Shown here in pieces: positions 1 through 11,595 of a stretch of 64,000 nt of DNA. Source of the DNA: Hygrocybe punicea (lineage: Eukaryota; Basidiomycota; Agaricomycetes; Agaricales; Hygrophoraceae); NCBI GenBank assembly GCA_963556145.1, contig OY744467.1, forward strand, positions 2,232,001 to 2,296,000, given 5' to 3'. The notes below the pieces were generated by a model. The model did no database searches. It saw only the letters and a program-made list of their open reading frames with translations, and had not been told where the DNA came from. Both the position numbers and the translations under genes were made by a program. How positions within the stretch are numbered: position 1 is the stretch's first letter; each line of letters starts with the position of its first letter.

Positions 1-196
1 AGTCTTTCATAAGTCCTAGCTTCGAATTGACTGACGCCAGCAAGTGAGTCTCTAATGTACATGATAAAAATACACCATGCGTATGCTATGCTAATGTAGA
101 TGATGCTACGATTCAATACAATATTATCAAGAAACAGTTCGCTGAGAGTTACTATCGAGAAGATCTGGAAGCGCAAGACTTCAGAAGTCGTCAAGA

Positions 197-3100
197 TCAA
201 AGAGCGAAGGTGAAGGGATTGGTAGGTTTCCCGCTCCAGCTAGATTGCGGGATCTCCACACCATATTCATCGTCAAATGGCGTCACAAACGGGTTCAACG
301 AGGGAGAGGATTGCCGTGCATGCGTGGTTGTCAACAACCGCGTCAACGGCGTAGGTGATTCATGGCCCTGTTGAACGACGGGCGCTGCCGCAAACGGTGT
401 CATCAACGACGAACGTCTATGTCTATCGGGAGGAGGCGCGAGGGTGGCGTGCAGTGTCAGACGCGCACGCGATTGCGGCGGGGACGAATCTGCTCGCTCA
501 AATCCAAGGTGCAGCGGGATTGCCAGGGGCGAGGGATTGTGCGATTTCTCGATGCGGACTGGTGCGTCCTCATATATCGAATTGACGGAGGAAGGGACAC
601 TTGCGGTCGGTCGGAATTTCGGCCTAAGAGGCAAGTCGGGTGGGTTGTGCGGCTTCTTGGTTGGCATGATGATATTTGTCCAAGGGAGGTGGGGCGGGGC
701 GGCAGGGGGAGATACAGACCAAGTAGAGCTGGGACGTTCGTCGCTTGTATTGGACTCCTTGTCGAAGAAAATTTCTGGCTTGATAAGTGACGCACGGTGA
801 ACATCAATTCTTAGCGCTTTGTCCTCAGTCATCTCTTTGTTGGTACTGGTAGAGGCATTTCCCCGCGCCATGCCCGTGATACGAGACAACCATGACGTTT
901 TCGTTTGTTGTCCCCCAACGGGATCAGCCTTGACTTTCTCGTTCTCGTCCGCCATAAACCTTTCCACAAATGCCTTCCTTCCAGTAGCCAACAACTTTTT
1001 CGGCATAGTGATACCTCTGGAAGCTTTGGGCGGAACCGTTGTCCCAAACAAGTTGTCGTCCCACTTGCTCTCCATTTTCGCGTCAGACTGCACCGACTTG
1101 GCGTGGTGGTCTTCAGCGACACCAAGGGGCGAAGGCATGGGAGTGAAAGACGGCAAATCAACAATATTCATCTTGTTCGCAGAACTGATCTGCCCGTGGA
1201 ACGGAACGACGATGGTACTAAAATGGGACCTCTGCTCTTTCTTCCACCTGCGTCTCCCGCGCGCCATCATCAACGACCTGCCGTAGGTTTGCCACAATAA
1301 AATCATGAGCGCCATTACGACAACGACGCCCCAGATGGCCAAGAATATGCCGAACACGAGGCGCTCCTTCTTGAGTGTTTTGATGTATGCGTCGACAAGG
1401 CGGCCAACGAGGCCCTGCTTGTTGTCTGGCCCACCACCGAGGGCGGCCTGCGCGATGGGCTGTGTAGCTTCGTTCACTTCGCTTGGTGAGAGGACGAGTA
1501 GTGTGTCGCTGACACGCGGCATGTTCACCTTGATGTTCTCATTCAGAAAAGTCAGCGCGTTCTCGAGCGCATCAACCTTGCTCCCGATGATACAACGGAC
1601 AAAGTCCTGCGCAGGGTTCTCGAGGACAGTACCGTTGAATACTGTGGTGACGATGCTTTGAATATCGTTGTAGAACTCGACGAGGGTGTTATTTAGGGTG
1701 GTCGTGGTCCCGTTCACCCAGCCGAACACGCCGTTATTGAGGGTCGCCTGAATGGCGTCCACGCGTCCATTGATATCGTTTGCGTAAAGCGATGACTGGT
1801 TGAACATGCTATCATTGACGGAGGTGACGATGACGTTCGAAAAGTCTGCGACAGATGCAGCTACCCTGTGAGAGAACTTCGCCGCCAGAGGGGAGACAGC
1901 GATGAGCTGTATCTGAACGGAAAGGAGACCAAAAAATCCGATGAGGAAGCACACCAGGGCAGGCGGGTGGAACACGTAATGGAAGAACCACCGAAGGTGC
2001 GTGTGTTGTATGGGAGACAAACGGAGGCGGGCCGAAAGAGAGTTAATAATGAGGGTAAGCAGTGGATGGGTTGATGCAGCGTGAAGCATGAGCAAATTGT
2101 GGTCGCTCAAGGCAATCTGAGGTGCGTTCGTAGAACCAGTGTGGTACAGTGTGGGGTCAGATATCCATGCCCGACGAGTTCTGTCCAGATGGCGCTTGAG
2201 ACAACGCCATTTAAACCATTCGAGTGCACAGTTGCCCGCAATAAGAATTAGGGCAAGAACAATCAGAAGGACGGTGCCGATCTTGACGATTTTGATCAAA
2301 TCACGGCCAAGATCATCAACGACAGAGGTGTCCAGTTGGTGGCAGAAGGTGAGGGTGTTCTGTTCGGGAACGGGAAGAATTGACGCGTCGAATGAAATTC
2401 CAGCGAAAGTATCATTGATATCCTGTTTCAACAGTTCGAAAGGGGTGTCGAGCCTGATAAAACATTATAAACCAATGACCAGAGAATGCAGTAAAAGCTT
2501 ACAAAGCGTTTACTTTGTCCCTCAACTCGGAAAATGTGGGTAGGGTGTTATTGAGGCTGATAAGCGCATCCTCGAAGTCCGTTGGGAAGGTAACATTCTG
2601 CAACGCCGACAAGCTAGGGATATCGAACTGCGGAGCCACGACATTACCGAATGGGTTGACCTTGTTCAACGCTGAGAAGGCGCTTTGGATGACAGAGTTG
2701 GCGTTGGCTACGTCATTTTGAATGGACGTGCGCAGGCTGTCCGCCGTGCTCTGGACAAAAGCATGGAGCTGCAACGAGTCAGGACATATACACATTGAAG
2801 TCATTTAGTTGAAATGCACCTCTTGGACAGCGCTGATCACGATGGCTAGACCACCACGTACGACAAGTTCAACGAAACACAGAAAAGTGGAACGATAAGT
2901 GTCGACAACGAAATTAATGATTGCCTCCATAGCTGTCAGAGCGATTACCAAGGCCTCACGAGCACCATTCAACGAACCGTTGACAGCCTCGACAAACTGT
3001 CGGTTCGTGCATGAAGCCAAGTACCTAGGCAAGCTCGCAGCGGCGGTGGCGGCGTGCTCTGCGGCCTTGCAACTGGTAAGGAGTTCATCCTTAAGGCTCG

Positions 3101-3296
3101 CAAGGTCACTCTGGGACGAAGCCAGAGACAGTTGGAGCCGGAATGCGACAAAGAATAAGGAAAGAACTGGGTAGGCTAGCCAAGTGAGGGAGAGCAAGTG
3201 AGAAAGCTGGAGATATGGCTTGAGAGTGGATTGTGAGTTGGAGAGAGAGTCGTAAACGGGTGGTGGAGACAGAGTCCGAGTTGGTGAGGCAGACAT
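197..3296 (-). CDS. PRM1: Plasma membrane fusion protein PRM1
   Basis: PRM1 is a multi-pass membrane protein that helps plasma membranes fuse during fungal mating. Three exons join in frame: 3296-2820, 2768-2503 and 2453-197, giving 999 aa. The introns are GT-AG, 51 and 49 nt, in phases 0 and 2. Hydrophobic segments lie near residues 30-55 ([18 protein letters not shown]), 130-155, about 275-300 ([14 protein letters not shown]), 375-400 ([13 protein letters not shown]) and about 610-635 ([20 protein letters not shown]). Between them are long, Asn-rich extracellular stretches with NxT/S sites, the usual PRM1 layout. The C-terminal 350 residues are Pro/Ser-rich and probably cytosolic. The start chosen is the methionine of MSASPTRT; five further in-frame residues lie upstream. 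It is divergent to SMR-A. Confidence 0.9.
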
Positions 3297-3998
3297 GAAT
3301 ACGCGACCCAATGTCGAACCAGCGACTTGAAGGTAAAATCTGGAGGCCTCGAGAGGGAAACTGAAGCAGAAGAATTGTGGCGTGCATTCCGAATATTTTC
3401 TCTTTTATGATTTGGATGATCTTCGGCGCCATTGTGTTTGCGAGGAAGCTCACCACCATTGTTCCTGGTTCAGCGCTGAGGCTGAGCGCTACAATGAATT
3501 CCTAATTTAGCCAGTTAGCAAATTACGTAAACCATGCTAGTACAAAAACTCGGATCACCACCGTGACTGACGACCGGAACCAGCGATATTCGAGTTATTG
3601 TGGGGGTAGAGGTCGATGCACAGCCAGAGGAGCCAACTTGCTTCCGTCGCCGTCTGCAACCGGACCGTTGTTATATATCTGATATGGGCGGACGATCTTA
3701 TTCGACACTCTGTATCAAGAGGTTGCAAATAATAATAATAATAATAAATAATTCTTGAAGTAATTGTACAGCGTGGTATCCTCGAGCCCTGTTTACCTCG
3801 AATGTACAAGCATGCAATGCTAGAATTTGAAGGCAGTCCTTGAGGCTTTTTGAAGCTTTGACGCTTTGAGGCTTGAATTATTTGGTTGAGCAAATTGAAC
3901 GTCTTTGAACTTGAAATATTTTCACCCTGCAAGAAATATCAAACATCGTGGCCTCACCACCATCATCCGTTCTCCGGCATGCTCGTGCCTCCCCCATC
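3297..3998. promoter_or_regulatory. Divergent intergenic region PRM1 / SMR-A
   Basis: This 700-bp gene-free stretch separates two divergently transcribed genes, so it should hold both promoters. A short (AAT)n run is visible at about 3727-3746. Around 3845-3915 there is a pyrimidine/purine-biased stretch with repeats of the ctttgaggctt type. I see no clear TATA box that I would assign. Confidence 0.4.
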
Positions 3999-6162
3999 AT
4001 GGATAGCCTGTTTGCTATCGGCCTAGGCCTTTCGCTGCGTCTCCTCGTCGATGTCGTTAGCCAGAACGACTTCCGAGTCGGTGGCTCTCTTGTCGGGCTA
4101 TGGGAAGGCGTCGTTCTATACCACTTCCTCGCAAAGATGCCCAAATCACACGATCCCTACGTCGCATACGGGGTCAGACTCTTCGTCGACTTCCTGTTCA
4201 CCGAGAGCTTGTACAGAATGGGTCTCGTCATGCTCTGGACAGCCCTCGGATTGGTATTATCAGACATCGCACCTTTTTTCTGGTACGACATTGGCCTAAG
4301 ACACATCATACGCCGCTTTCGCCGTGACATGGTTTTGCTTGGTATTCCATCTCTCCCATTCCTTTCCAAGACCTCCGCTGGTTCTTCCCGCGTGCGCTTT
4401 CACTCACCACCTCGCGGATCTGCCCAGTCACAGGCTACATCAGCGCCCAGTGCCAGGCCGGCTTCTCCTGTAACCCCATCAAATGCCAGCTCTGTCTCAA
4501 CTTCCACCGTCACACCCCCTCGTCGGAAACCTTCCAGACTCCCGGGTTCATTTCCCGATGACTGGTCAGAAGTAACAGACGCCGGTTCTGTTCTCGGATT
4601 GTCTCGGCTTCCCCCAGAGGCGCAAAATAACCGACCCGCCAATGCAGAGACAGATGAATCATCTACATCGTCTGTCATGGATCCAGACGTCCCGACCGAG
4701 TCGAGTAGATCAGATACATCATCAGACGTCGACCCGTCCGCGGAGAACCCAGTTGAGATCCCAGAAGAGGACGAGCATTCCCCCGAAGAGCAGAGGGACG
4801 GAGATCGAACTCCTACCAGGGCTGGGGGTGAAATGCTCCCGACTCCTGCTGACTTTGCTCAGGAAGTTCGTGAACTCGACGAGGTCCAGCCACCGCACGC
4901 CGATGTCCCAGTCATTCCCGATAGTCTTGACAAGGGGGCAGAACCAGGGTACCAGGGCAGCGATCACTGCCCACCTGTTGAGACTGTCTCTCCGCCGATG
5001 ACCAAGGACAAAACTGCTCTCGATTCCTCCGCTCAAGGTGATCTAAAATCTCCCGCGCCACTTCCCGCGCCACCTCCGTATACTCCAGACATTCCTGAAA
5101 CGGCCACCACTGTTGCCCCTGCGCTTGGTGACACTGTTCCATTAGTCCCAGCCGAAATTGCCTCCGCCCCACCGACCACCACTTCAACCACCGCCCCACC
5201 TGTTCCTGCAAAGGACAATGCCGCACCAACCAAAGCTGCCACGCTTCCCTCTCCCGACAGCACCACTGTTCCGGCAGCCTCTGCCCCGGGCGGTCCTTCA
5301 ATCCCCCCTACTAACCCTGTTCCTCCAGCTGGTGACGACACTGCTTCCCCTCCAACCACTAACCCAACCGCCGACACGTCCAATAATCCCAACTTCACAA
5401 CTGCAACAACTTCTGGTAATCCTGCCTCTGGCCAACCACGAAGGCTCGAACAGCTCAGGAACGAAGACGGGGAAACCAAGGATCCTAATTTCCGGTATTC
5501 TGACTCCGAGCTGTCTCAAACTGAGAGCGAACTGCCCCCGAACCATGAAGGTTGCATGCAGCAGGCTTCTGAGTTCCGGAACAAGGCCAAGGAGCTGGCC
5601 AAGAAGAAACTGGCCGTCGAGAAAGAGCGGAAGGGTGCCTCTGAAGACGGGAAGCCACTTCTTGCTCTATCTAAGAAGCGGGAGAAGGAAAAGCTGGAGG
5701 AAGGTGAACGGAAATTTCATGAAAAGGCCGCCCGGAGGATTTACGCTGGTGAGTACACACACACTCTGTTTTGTCATCTCTGCATGTATCTGTGTTTCTT
5801 ACTTCATCTCATTTCAGGGAACAATACATCACCGAATGCTGGTGAAATTAACCTCTGCGGGTTGGAGCCTGACGAGGCTGCTGCGAGGGTCGAAAGTGCG
5901 TTGGCCGATCTTGCGGGACAACCTTTGGAAGGTAGCATTCCTGCACTTCGTATCCAAGTACAGCAGACAGGAAAGGGAAAGGGAAAGATGCAGAAAACGT
6001 CCGTGATGAAGAACAAGATCATTATAACCTTGAAAGAGTGAGTTGTTTTATATTTTGAATAAAATCACAACCAATGTTCGTTGTAGTCACGGTATCGAAT
6101 TCACCGAAGCATCTCATGACTCGAATTTGCTCGTTGTTCCTATACCGATACTCGACATATAA
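3999..6162 (+). CDS. SMR-A: membrane-anchored DUF1771-Smr protein
   Basis: First of three paralogs. Exons 3999-5748, 5818-6037 and 6087-6162 give 681 aa. Residues 1-110 hold three or four hydrophobic segments with the family motifs GLGLSLRLLVD, SLVGLWEGVVLYHFL, DPYVAYGVRLFVDFL and MLWTALGLVLSDI. Residues 110-515 are a Pro/Ser/Thr/Ala-rich, probably disordered linker. About 519-583 is a charged helical DUF1771-like region ending HEKAARRIYAG. The last 90 residues align with Smr domains, but the DxH motif reads NLCGL and the glycine loop reads TGKGKGK. Smr domains in N4BP2/Cue2-type proteins are RNA endonucleases; loss of both acidic and His residues suggests this copy is not catalytic. The start at MDSLF matches the paralogs; an in-frame ATG lies 51 nt upstream at 3948. 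Confidence 0.8.
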
Positions 6163-6509
6163 CATGCGCTATTTGTTTTTTTGGAGTAGTGTACTGGCAT
6201 CTGATTCATTTCATACTCATACTACAATGCCATTGGGCCCGCTTCGAATAAAGATGTAATATTGACCTGTGCCGCCGCTATTACAGTTGCAAGTCGGTAC
6301 TCTTCGACCCTGGCTCAAAACCCTCACGGGCAATCCTTAGGTGACGCAGTCGTTCCGACTAGCAACGGACTGACTGGCTTTGGTGAAAGTGGCCATTCAA
6401 CTCGACGATAGAACAACCGAATCTTTACATAAGAGCGTCAAAAAATAAACCTAGCATCGAAGGATGAAACACACCGTTCTGATCGAAAATCTAGGCAACA
6501 GTCGTTGCA
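6163..6509. other. Convergent intergenic spacer
   Basis: This is the 3' flank of SMR-A and of the minus-strand peptidyl-tRNA hydrolase gene. Both genes end into it, so it should contain their 3' UTRs. An aataaag-type signal is visible near 6247. I see no coding potential or repeat. Confidence 0.4.
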
Positions 6510-7198
6510 CTACCGCATCGACTGGCTGGCAACTTTCCGTATCTCGCGCAAAATCCAGTCAAGCCCTTCACCGCCATCTGCCCAGAACTGGCGCTCTCGG
6601 GACGAAAGCTTGCCAAGGACGTATTCCGCTGGGTCGCTTTGGTCTCTTCCGATGCCGACGCGAAATCGATGAAACCCCCCTTCTCCGCCAAGCGCAGCAA
6701 TGATGCTTTTGATGCCGTTGTGTCCATTGGCAGAGCCCCCGAATTTTACCGAAACAGTTTCGATCTTGTGCGAGAGGGAGTCCTGAATGACGATCATGGA
6801 ACTGGGAGCTTTGACGGTTTTGCGGAGCGTGGCAGCAATGGAAGGGCCGGAAATGTTCATGAATGATTCTACAGCGGGAAAACGCGAGTGAGCGAAAGGA
6901 AATCATGCTTCTAGTCAAAGAAGGTCACTGGATTTGAACAGGCTCAATGAGACCTCTATTCCTTCCAGGGTTATTTTACCCCCACCGACGTAACCGCCTA
7001 ATGTTCGGTCTAAGGAGATACGGATGCCTAGCCGTGAAGCCAAAGAATCGAGTACGAGATGGCCAACGCTAGCAAAGGAGTAGGTTGGGGTTATGCAGGA
7101 GGGAACTGATATCAGATAAATAAATACCTGTGACGGGTCAGAGGTAGGGGAAGATTTCCGAGACCAACAATAAGGATTTGCGGTATTAATATGGTCAT
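6510..7198 (-). CDS. PTH1: Peptidyl-tRNA hydrolase (bacterial-type Pth)
   Basis: Pth releases tRNA from prematurely dropped peptidyl-tRNA; in fungi the bacterial-type enzyme usually serves mitochondria. Exons 7198-7128, 7068-6929 and 6868-6510 join in frame to 189 aa, the normal Pth length. Family motifs follow in order: ILIVGLGN (active-site Asn), LTRHSVGH (catalytic His), SFMNISG (Asn), VIQDSL (Asp), KFGGSANGHNGIKSI and FHRFRVGIGR. The first intron interrupts the TRHS motif and the second lies just before MNISG. No long presequence is visible: the ORF starts only eight residues before the first beta strand. An alternative upstream start through another intron is possible. Confidence 0.9.
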
Positions 7199-7280
7199 TT
7201 TCCTTGTGAAATGGGACCTCGAGAAACGAACAGGATATTACAGTAAGGACCATTTTTGACTCGAAGAAAGGTGCAGATTG

Positions 7281-7304
7281 ATTATTATTATTATTATTAT
7301 TATT
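7281..7304. repeat. (ATT)n microsatellite
   Basis: A run of about eight ATT units lies between the start of the peptidyl-tRNA hydrolase gene and the PAQR pseudogene. It is a simple sequence repeat and is unlikely to be coding. Confidence 0.85.
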
Positions 7305-7334
7305 GCGTGATAAGCTTGGTTTTTTCTTTTTGTA

Positions 7335-7945
7335 CGACAACGATGGTTGCGACAACAACGGCAACGACAACGGCAACGACAACGAGCTCTCGGGGTGGAC
7401 AGCGTCCATCTACTTCTAGCAACGCTCGAGGTTCTCGACTGCTATATCGCCCTGTATCTAATTCCCTTGAAGCCCTGTATCTATCGGCTACTTCCCCACT
7501 CGTATCTTTGTGCTTTTCCATCTCTCAGATGTGGAAACACGCCTGTCGCAGTTGGATTCCTCCATTTCAGATTCAAAATCCAAGGGTGAGTTAACTATTG
7601 AAGAGACTAGAGCAGGCACTAGGCACCTCGGAACTTGCTGACGGCCCAAACCCACAGCTTCGAGCAAGGCATCTCAATTAAATACTTGTGTATAAGACAA
7701 AGCACCATATACGGGAAAATTATGAGGGTTGCATTGAAGGTGTACAGCATACGAGTGGACGTACGCTCACACCTCCCGGTTGCGGATGAGGACTTCGTCA
7801 AGTCTCGCCTTGCCGATATCCCTGAATGTCCCTGGCCGGCTGAACGAGGTGCGATCACTCCTGCCAGTTCGGGCCCGTCTCTCTGATTTCTTCCAAACAT
7901 TATCCAGTTGCCTTCGCTCCCTGCACTTACACCTTTCATCCAAAG
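7335..7945 (+). pseudogene. Broken partial copy of the PAQR gene 5' part
   Basis: This stretch matches the 5' third of the PAQR gene 1.85 kb downstream. Shared landmarks: gacaacgagctctcggggtg (here near 7380, there near 9232), the RPVSNSLEAL coding block, gagttaactattgaagag, tacgctcacacctccc, gtctcgccttgccgatatc and gctccctgcacttacacctt. The copy has no continuous frame. It carries about 110 bp of extra sequence after 7610, has lost the segment encoding FHFADMS, and lacks the whole seven-helix region. It reads as a tandem 5' duplicate that decayed. The intact gene differs from it by scattered substitutions and indels, so the duplication is not recent. Confidence 0.8.
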
Positions 7946-8057
7946 ATCAGGCGCACAGGCAAGCAGAGGGTGGGCGATGGGAAGAAGACGGAATGGGAGG
8001 CGGTGCCTTTGGAAACTTGCCTCGCGGCGATCACTACTAGAGTACAGATGCGCTGGG

Positions 8058-8998
8058 TCACCATCGTGACAAAGTGAGAATGTGGGCAGCTGTACTAGTC
8101 ATTCCGGCAATATATATGTATGTGAAACATGATGAGAGATCGACAACTAAGTTTGGGGGATTTCCTGGAACCTTTGTTCAGCTAAGAGAGGAAACTTACT
8201 ATCCACTACCCAAGTGGTCTTCTCTGTCCTTGCCAACTCCTGCTGAACCGTTCTCTTGAAAGAATGCCGGAATATGATTTGCCACATACCCTGCTCAGAA
8301 GGGGAGAGTGGGCTTCGATGTATCGCATCGGCAATTCCAAGCGAGGTGGTCTTGTGGGCAGCTTCCGTACCATTGCGGAAGCCTTGACTATGATAAGGGA
8401 TAAGGGCATCAGGAGAAAGTAAAACAGTGACAGTGTGGGAAACTTGCTCATAAAGGTTCTTGATAACCGAGGGAACGACACTCAAGCCGAGCGCTTCTGC
8501 AATGGCACGTATATTGCATTGGACAAACTGAGTACGAGTGGGGGTGGTGAAGGGTTGAAAGCCAAGGACCAACAGATGGGCATCGAGGAATGTCCGTAAA
8601 TTGACCGGAAGGCAAGCTAATGTTGTGTCCTTGAGAAGGCTAATCTCGTTCGTGATAAGCCCGACTTGATTCATGAGAAGCCTGACTTGATTCGTGAGAT
8701 CGTTGTTCAAAACGATGACTTTGTTGATCTCGTCGGACATTGTGTCACAGACAGATAGGGGTTGAGTGGTCGTGTAAATGATTGACATAGCGTGTTGCTG
8801 GAGAATCGTCCTGATTTGGTCATCGTAGTTTACCGTATCGGGTATAATCGCGACATCGTCCAAATGTGCTCCAGCCACAGCACTCGGGTAGGTCGTGGGA
8901 GCCAACAACACAGCCTCACGGACATTACCAGTCCACAAGGGGCTGTTGTCGTCTTCGAGTCTTGTGACTGTTTGGAGAATGATAAATAAAGGATGCAT
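8058..8998 (-). CDS. Unrecognised protein, two or more exons
   Basis: A 283-codon open frame (8998-8147) ends at a good donor (gtaagt near 8204) after WVVD. Splicing to an acceptor near 8152 adds about 30 residues ending HILTLSRW with a stop at 8058. The protein has no signal peptide or clear membrane span. Its middle (DEINKVIVLNNDLTNQVRLL) looks helical and could form a short coiled coil. I recognise no family. It is convergent with the PAQR pseudogene and divergent from the intact PAQR gene. The 5' end is uncertain: the first ATG of the frame was used. Confidence 0.45.
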
Positions 8999-9172
8999 TA
9001 TGGCAATTTTATGGTACCAAATAATACTCTACTTATACTGTTATGACTTGTCAGCCCACTGTTATGACTTGTCAGCCCACTGCTGTTTAACTTGTCACAT
9101 CAACCATTATTATACCATAATTACATAATATTGGGTTGCCAGGTCCATTTTGGTTTTCTTCCGAGGCCTCGG

Positions 9173-11036
9173 ATGTTTGAAGCGACGACAACAAAGACGA
9201 CGAAGACGACGACGACGACGACAACGGCTCTAACGAGCTCTCGGGGTGGACAGCGTCCATCTAATTCCAGCAACCCTCGAGGTCCTCGACTGCTATGTCG
9301 GCCTGTTTCTAATTCTCTTGAAGCCCTGGATCTATCGTCTACTTCCCCAATTCAAGCACTCGCATCTCTGCGTTTTCTTGTGCTTTCCTATCTCTCAGAT
9401 GTGGAAACACGCCTGTCGCAGTTGGATGCCTCTATATCAGATTTGAAATCCAAGGGCGAGTTAACTATTGAAGAGGCCAGAGCGTGGGCGAGAGTTGCAT
9501 TGGAGATGCTGTACAGCATAAGAGCAGATGTACGCTCACACCTCCCAGACTTTCACTTTGCGGATATGTCGGTCGAGGACTTTGTCAAGTCTCGCCTTGC
9601 CGATATCTCTGATGTCCCTGGCCGGCTGAACGAGGTGCGATCACACCTGCCAGATATTCGGGCCCGTCTCTCTGTCATGCCAGATGTCCTTCCAACATTA
9701 TCCAATCGTCTTCGCTCCCTGCACTTGCACCTTTCGTCTATTCAACTTCCATCTGGATTTGAGTTCAGCTCTTCTTTTGCTCCGAGCACGGCGCTCTCCG
9801 ATCTTCTAGACACCCTCCTCTCCTCCGAAATCTTGTCAGATCTTGTAAACGTCTCGCCTGACATCAAAGGAGCAGAGGATATGCTGGAGAGAGCGGTCGC
9901 CCATGGTGTCAAACAATCTCTTCAAGGTACACGCCTCATAGACTATATCGATCTACCAGAACCGTGGCGAAGCAACCCGTATGTACGGAGGGGATATCGG
10001 TGAGGGCTTCCGTTTTGGCTTCCGTAAATCTTTCCTAAGCAGTTGCTCTCTCAAGTTTTATCCCCATTGAGAGATGGCTTCTAATTATCCTGTCATTATT
10101 TGCTTTTCATAATGAAACCCGTGAGTCTCTTACACGTCCCAGTTTGTTAACTCTCTCTTGACGCGTACTTTCTAGTCAATATTTACACTCATCTTGTTCC
10201 CTTCGTCTTGTGGTGCTGGCATTCGATCCCATTCCTGAACCCATCCGCAGTCGTTGATGTTCCAGAAGTGGCATTCATCTCCTTTGCCTTGCTCTGTCTC
10301 TTTACCAGTGTTCTCTGGCACACAATGTCTGGATGTGCGCATACGGCAAGAATGGAATTCTGTGCCCGAATGGATTACGTCGGCATTGGCTGGTCTGGTC
10401 ATTTTTCCTACGACATTGCTAGGACTCACGGCAACGTTTTCCCTTCAGGTTGATCAGTGCCAGTGTTGGTACAGTCGTCTACTATGGATTCCAATGCCAC
10501 CCACATGTTGGCAAAGCCTTTTTATTGTGTTGCTTCTTGACGGGGCTGGCCGGGAACATTTTCCCTTTCATGAATTGGTTTAACCAGTACGAATTCAGGG
10601 TCAGTTTCTACGACGTTATTGTATTCTGATTTGTGTTAATCTATTTCCGGAAGGTGTGGCGGATTGTGTTCTTTCTGTCGCTTGCCTTGTCGTCCTCAGC
10701 TCCCCTCGCCGCGCTAGCTTTCCTTCACTCCACGCGAGAAACTCTGTCATTCATAAGTATGTAAAATGTTCTGGACACAAATCTAACACAGCCCAAACCT
10801 TTTTTTTTTGCTTGCCAGGTCCCATTATGCCTTCGTTGGTCTCTTACCTTGTTGGACTGGTTTTCTATGCGACACATATACCCGAGCGTTTTCTTCCCGA
10901 GCGATGGTTTGCTTATCTAGATTACTTCGGTGGTGGTTCACATGCTATTTGGCATGCATTCATTGTCCTGGCAATCAGCCAACACAAGGATGCCATGGGG
11001 TCGATGCGCGATGGCATGAAGTGCGGATCTCCATAG
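9173..11036 (+). CDS. PAQR / haemolysin-III-type membrane receptor
   Basis: This PAQR-family protein resembles the yeast Izh and adiponectin-receptor group, seven-helix membrane proteins linked to sterol, ceramide and zinc homeostasis. Six exons join in frame: 9173-9999, 10056-10120, 10176-10392, 10449-10599, 10654-10756 and 10819-11036, giving 526 aa. Signature motifs: FHNETLNIYTHLVPF, WHTMSGC with AHTARMEFCARMDYVGIG (metal-site His and Asp), and ATHIPER followed by GGSHAIWHAFIVL (second His pair). The N-terminal 270 residues are unusual for a minimal PAQR. They start with a Thr-rich run from (ACG)n repeats and continue as a helical region (LSQLDASISDLKSKGELTIE). Fungal Izh3-like proteins also have long N-termini. 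Confidence 0.88.
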
Positions 11037-11595
11037 ACTTAGAAACTCGATGAAGCCTTCAAGGGCACTTTTTACACGTTATTTTTATATACCTTCTAAC
11101 ATATTCCTTCTAGCATATGCCTGGCAATGCCTGGTGTATAACATTATCACGAACGCAATCCTATCCAGAATTCGGGAAGGACAAACGTGCTGATGCCATT
11201 GCCGACCAACGTGCGTCTGGGAGAACGTTGTGCTTCAAATCCGAAGGGGCCGGCTCATCGAACTATGCTTTCCTAAAACCATCAAAGGATCGTTGAACTG
11301 CCGTCACGGTTTAAACTTATCCCACTGGGACCCTGGCCCGATCATGGTCGGACACCGGCCGTTGGGTCAACTGCCCTCGTAAGTACCACAATAGTTGTCT
11401 TCACCCTTATGTTGCGGACTCCGGGAGCTTCTTGGACCTCATACTGTAGAGCTGTGATTCTACCACTCCGTATAATAATTATTTATAAATGATCGGCTAG
11501 CGAAAGCCTGAGGCTGCTGGTGTTCGCTGACCCACTTCAAATCCGCGCTTAAAATAACCAGTCCTCCATCTGTGTAAAAAGACCCATCCTCAACT
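11037..11595. other. Gene-free spacer after PAQR
   Basis: This 560-bp stretch holds the 3' flank of the PAQR gene and the promoter side of the next gene. Only short ORFs without recognisable content are present. A ccgtataataattatttataa AT-rich patch near 11469-11488 lies about 110 bp upstream of the next start and could include promoter elements. Confidence 0.35.

Noticed and set aside
3948..3998. Upstream in-frame ATG giving a 17-residue longer SMR-A
   Set aside because: The two paralogs start directly at MDSLF/MDRVF and the extra residues (MASPPSSVLRHARASPI) are polar and not shared.
5033..5479. Long minus-strand ORF opposite SMR-A
   Set aside because: It is the mirror of the low-complexity Pro/Thr/Ala-rich linker, without its own signals; a shadow frame.
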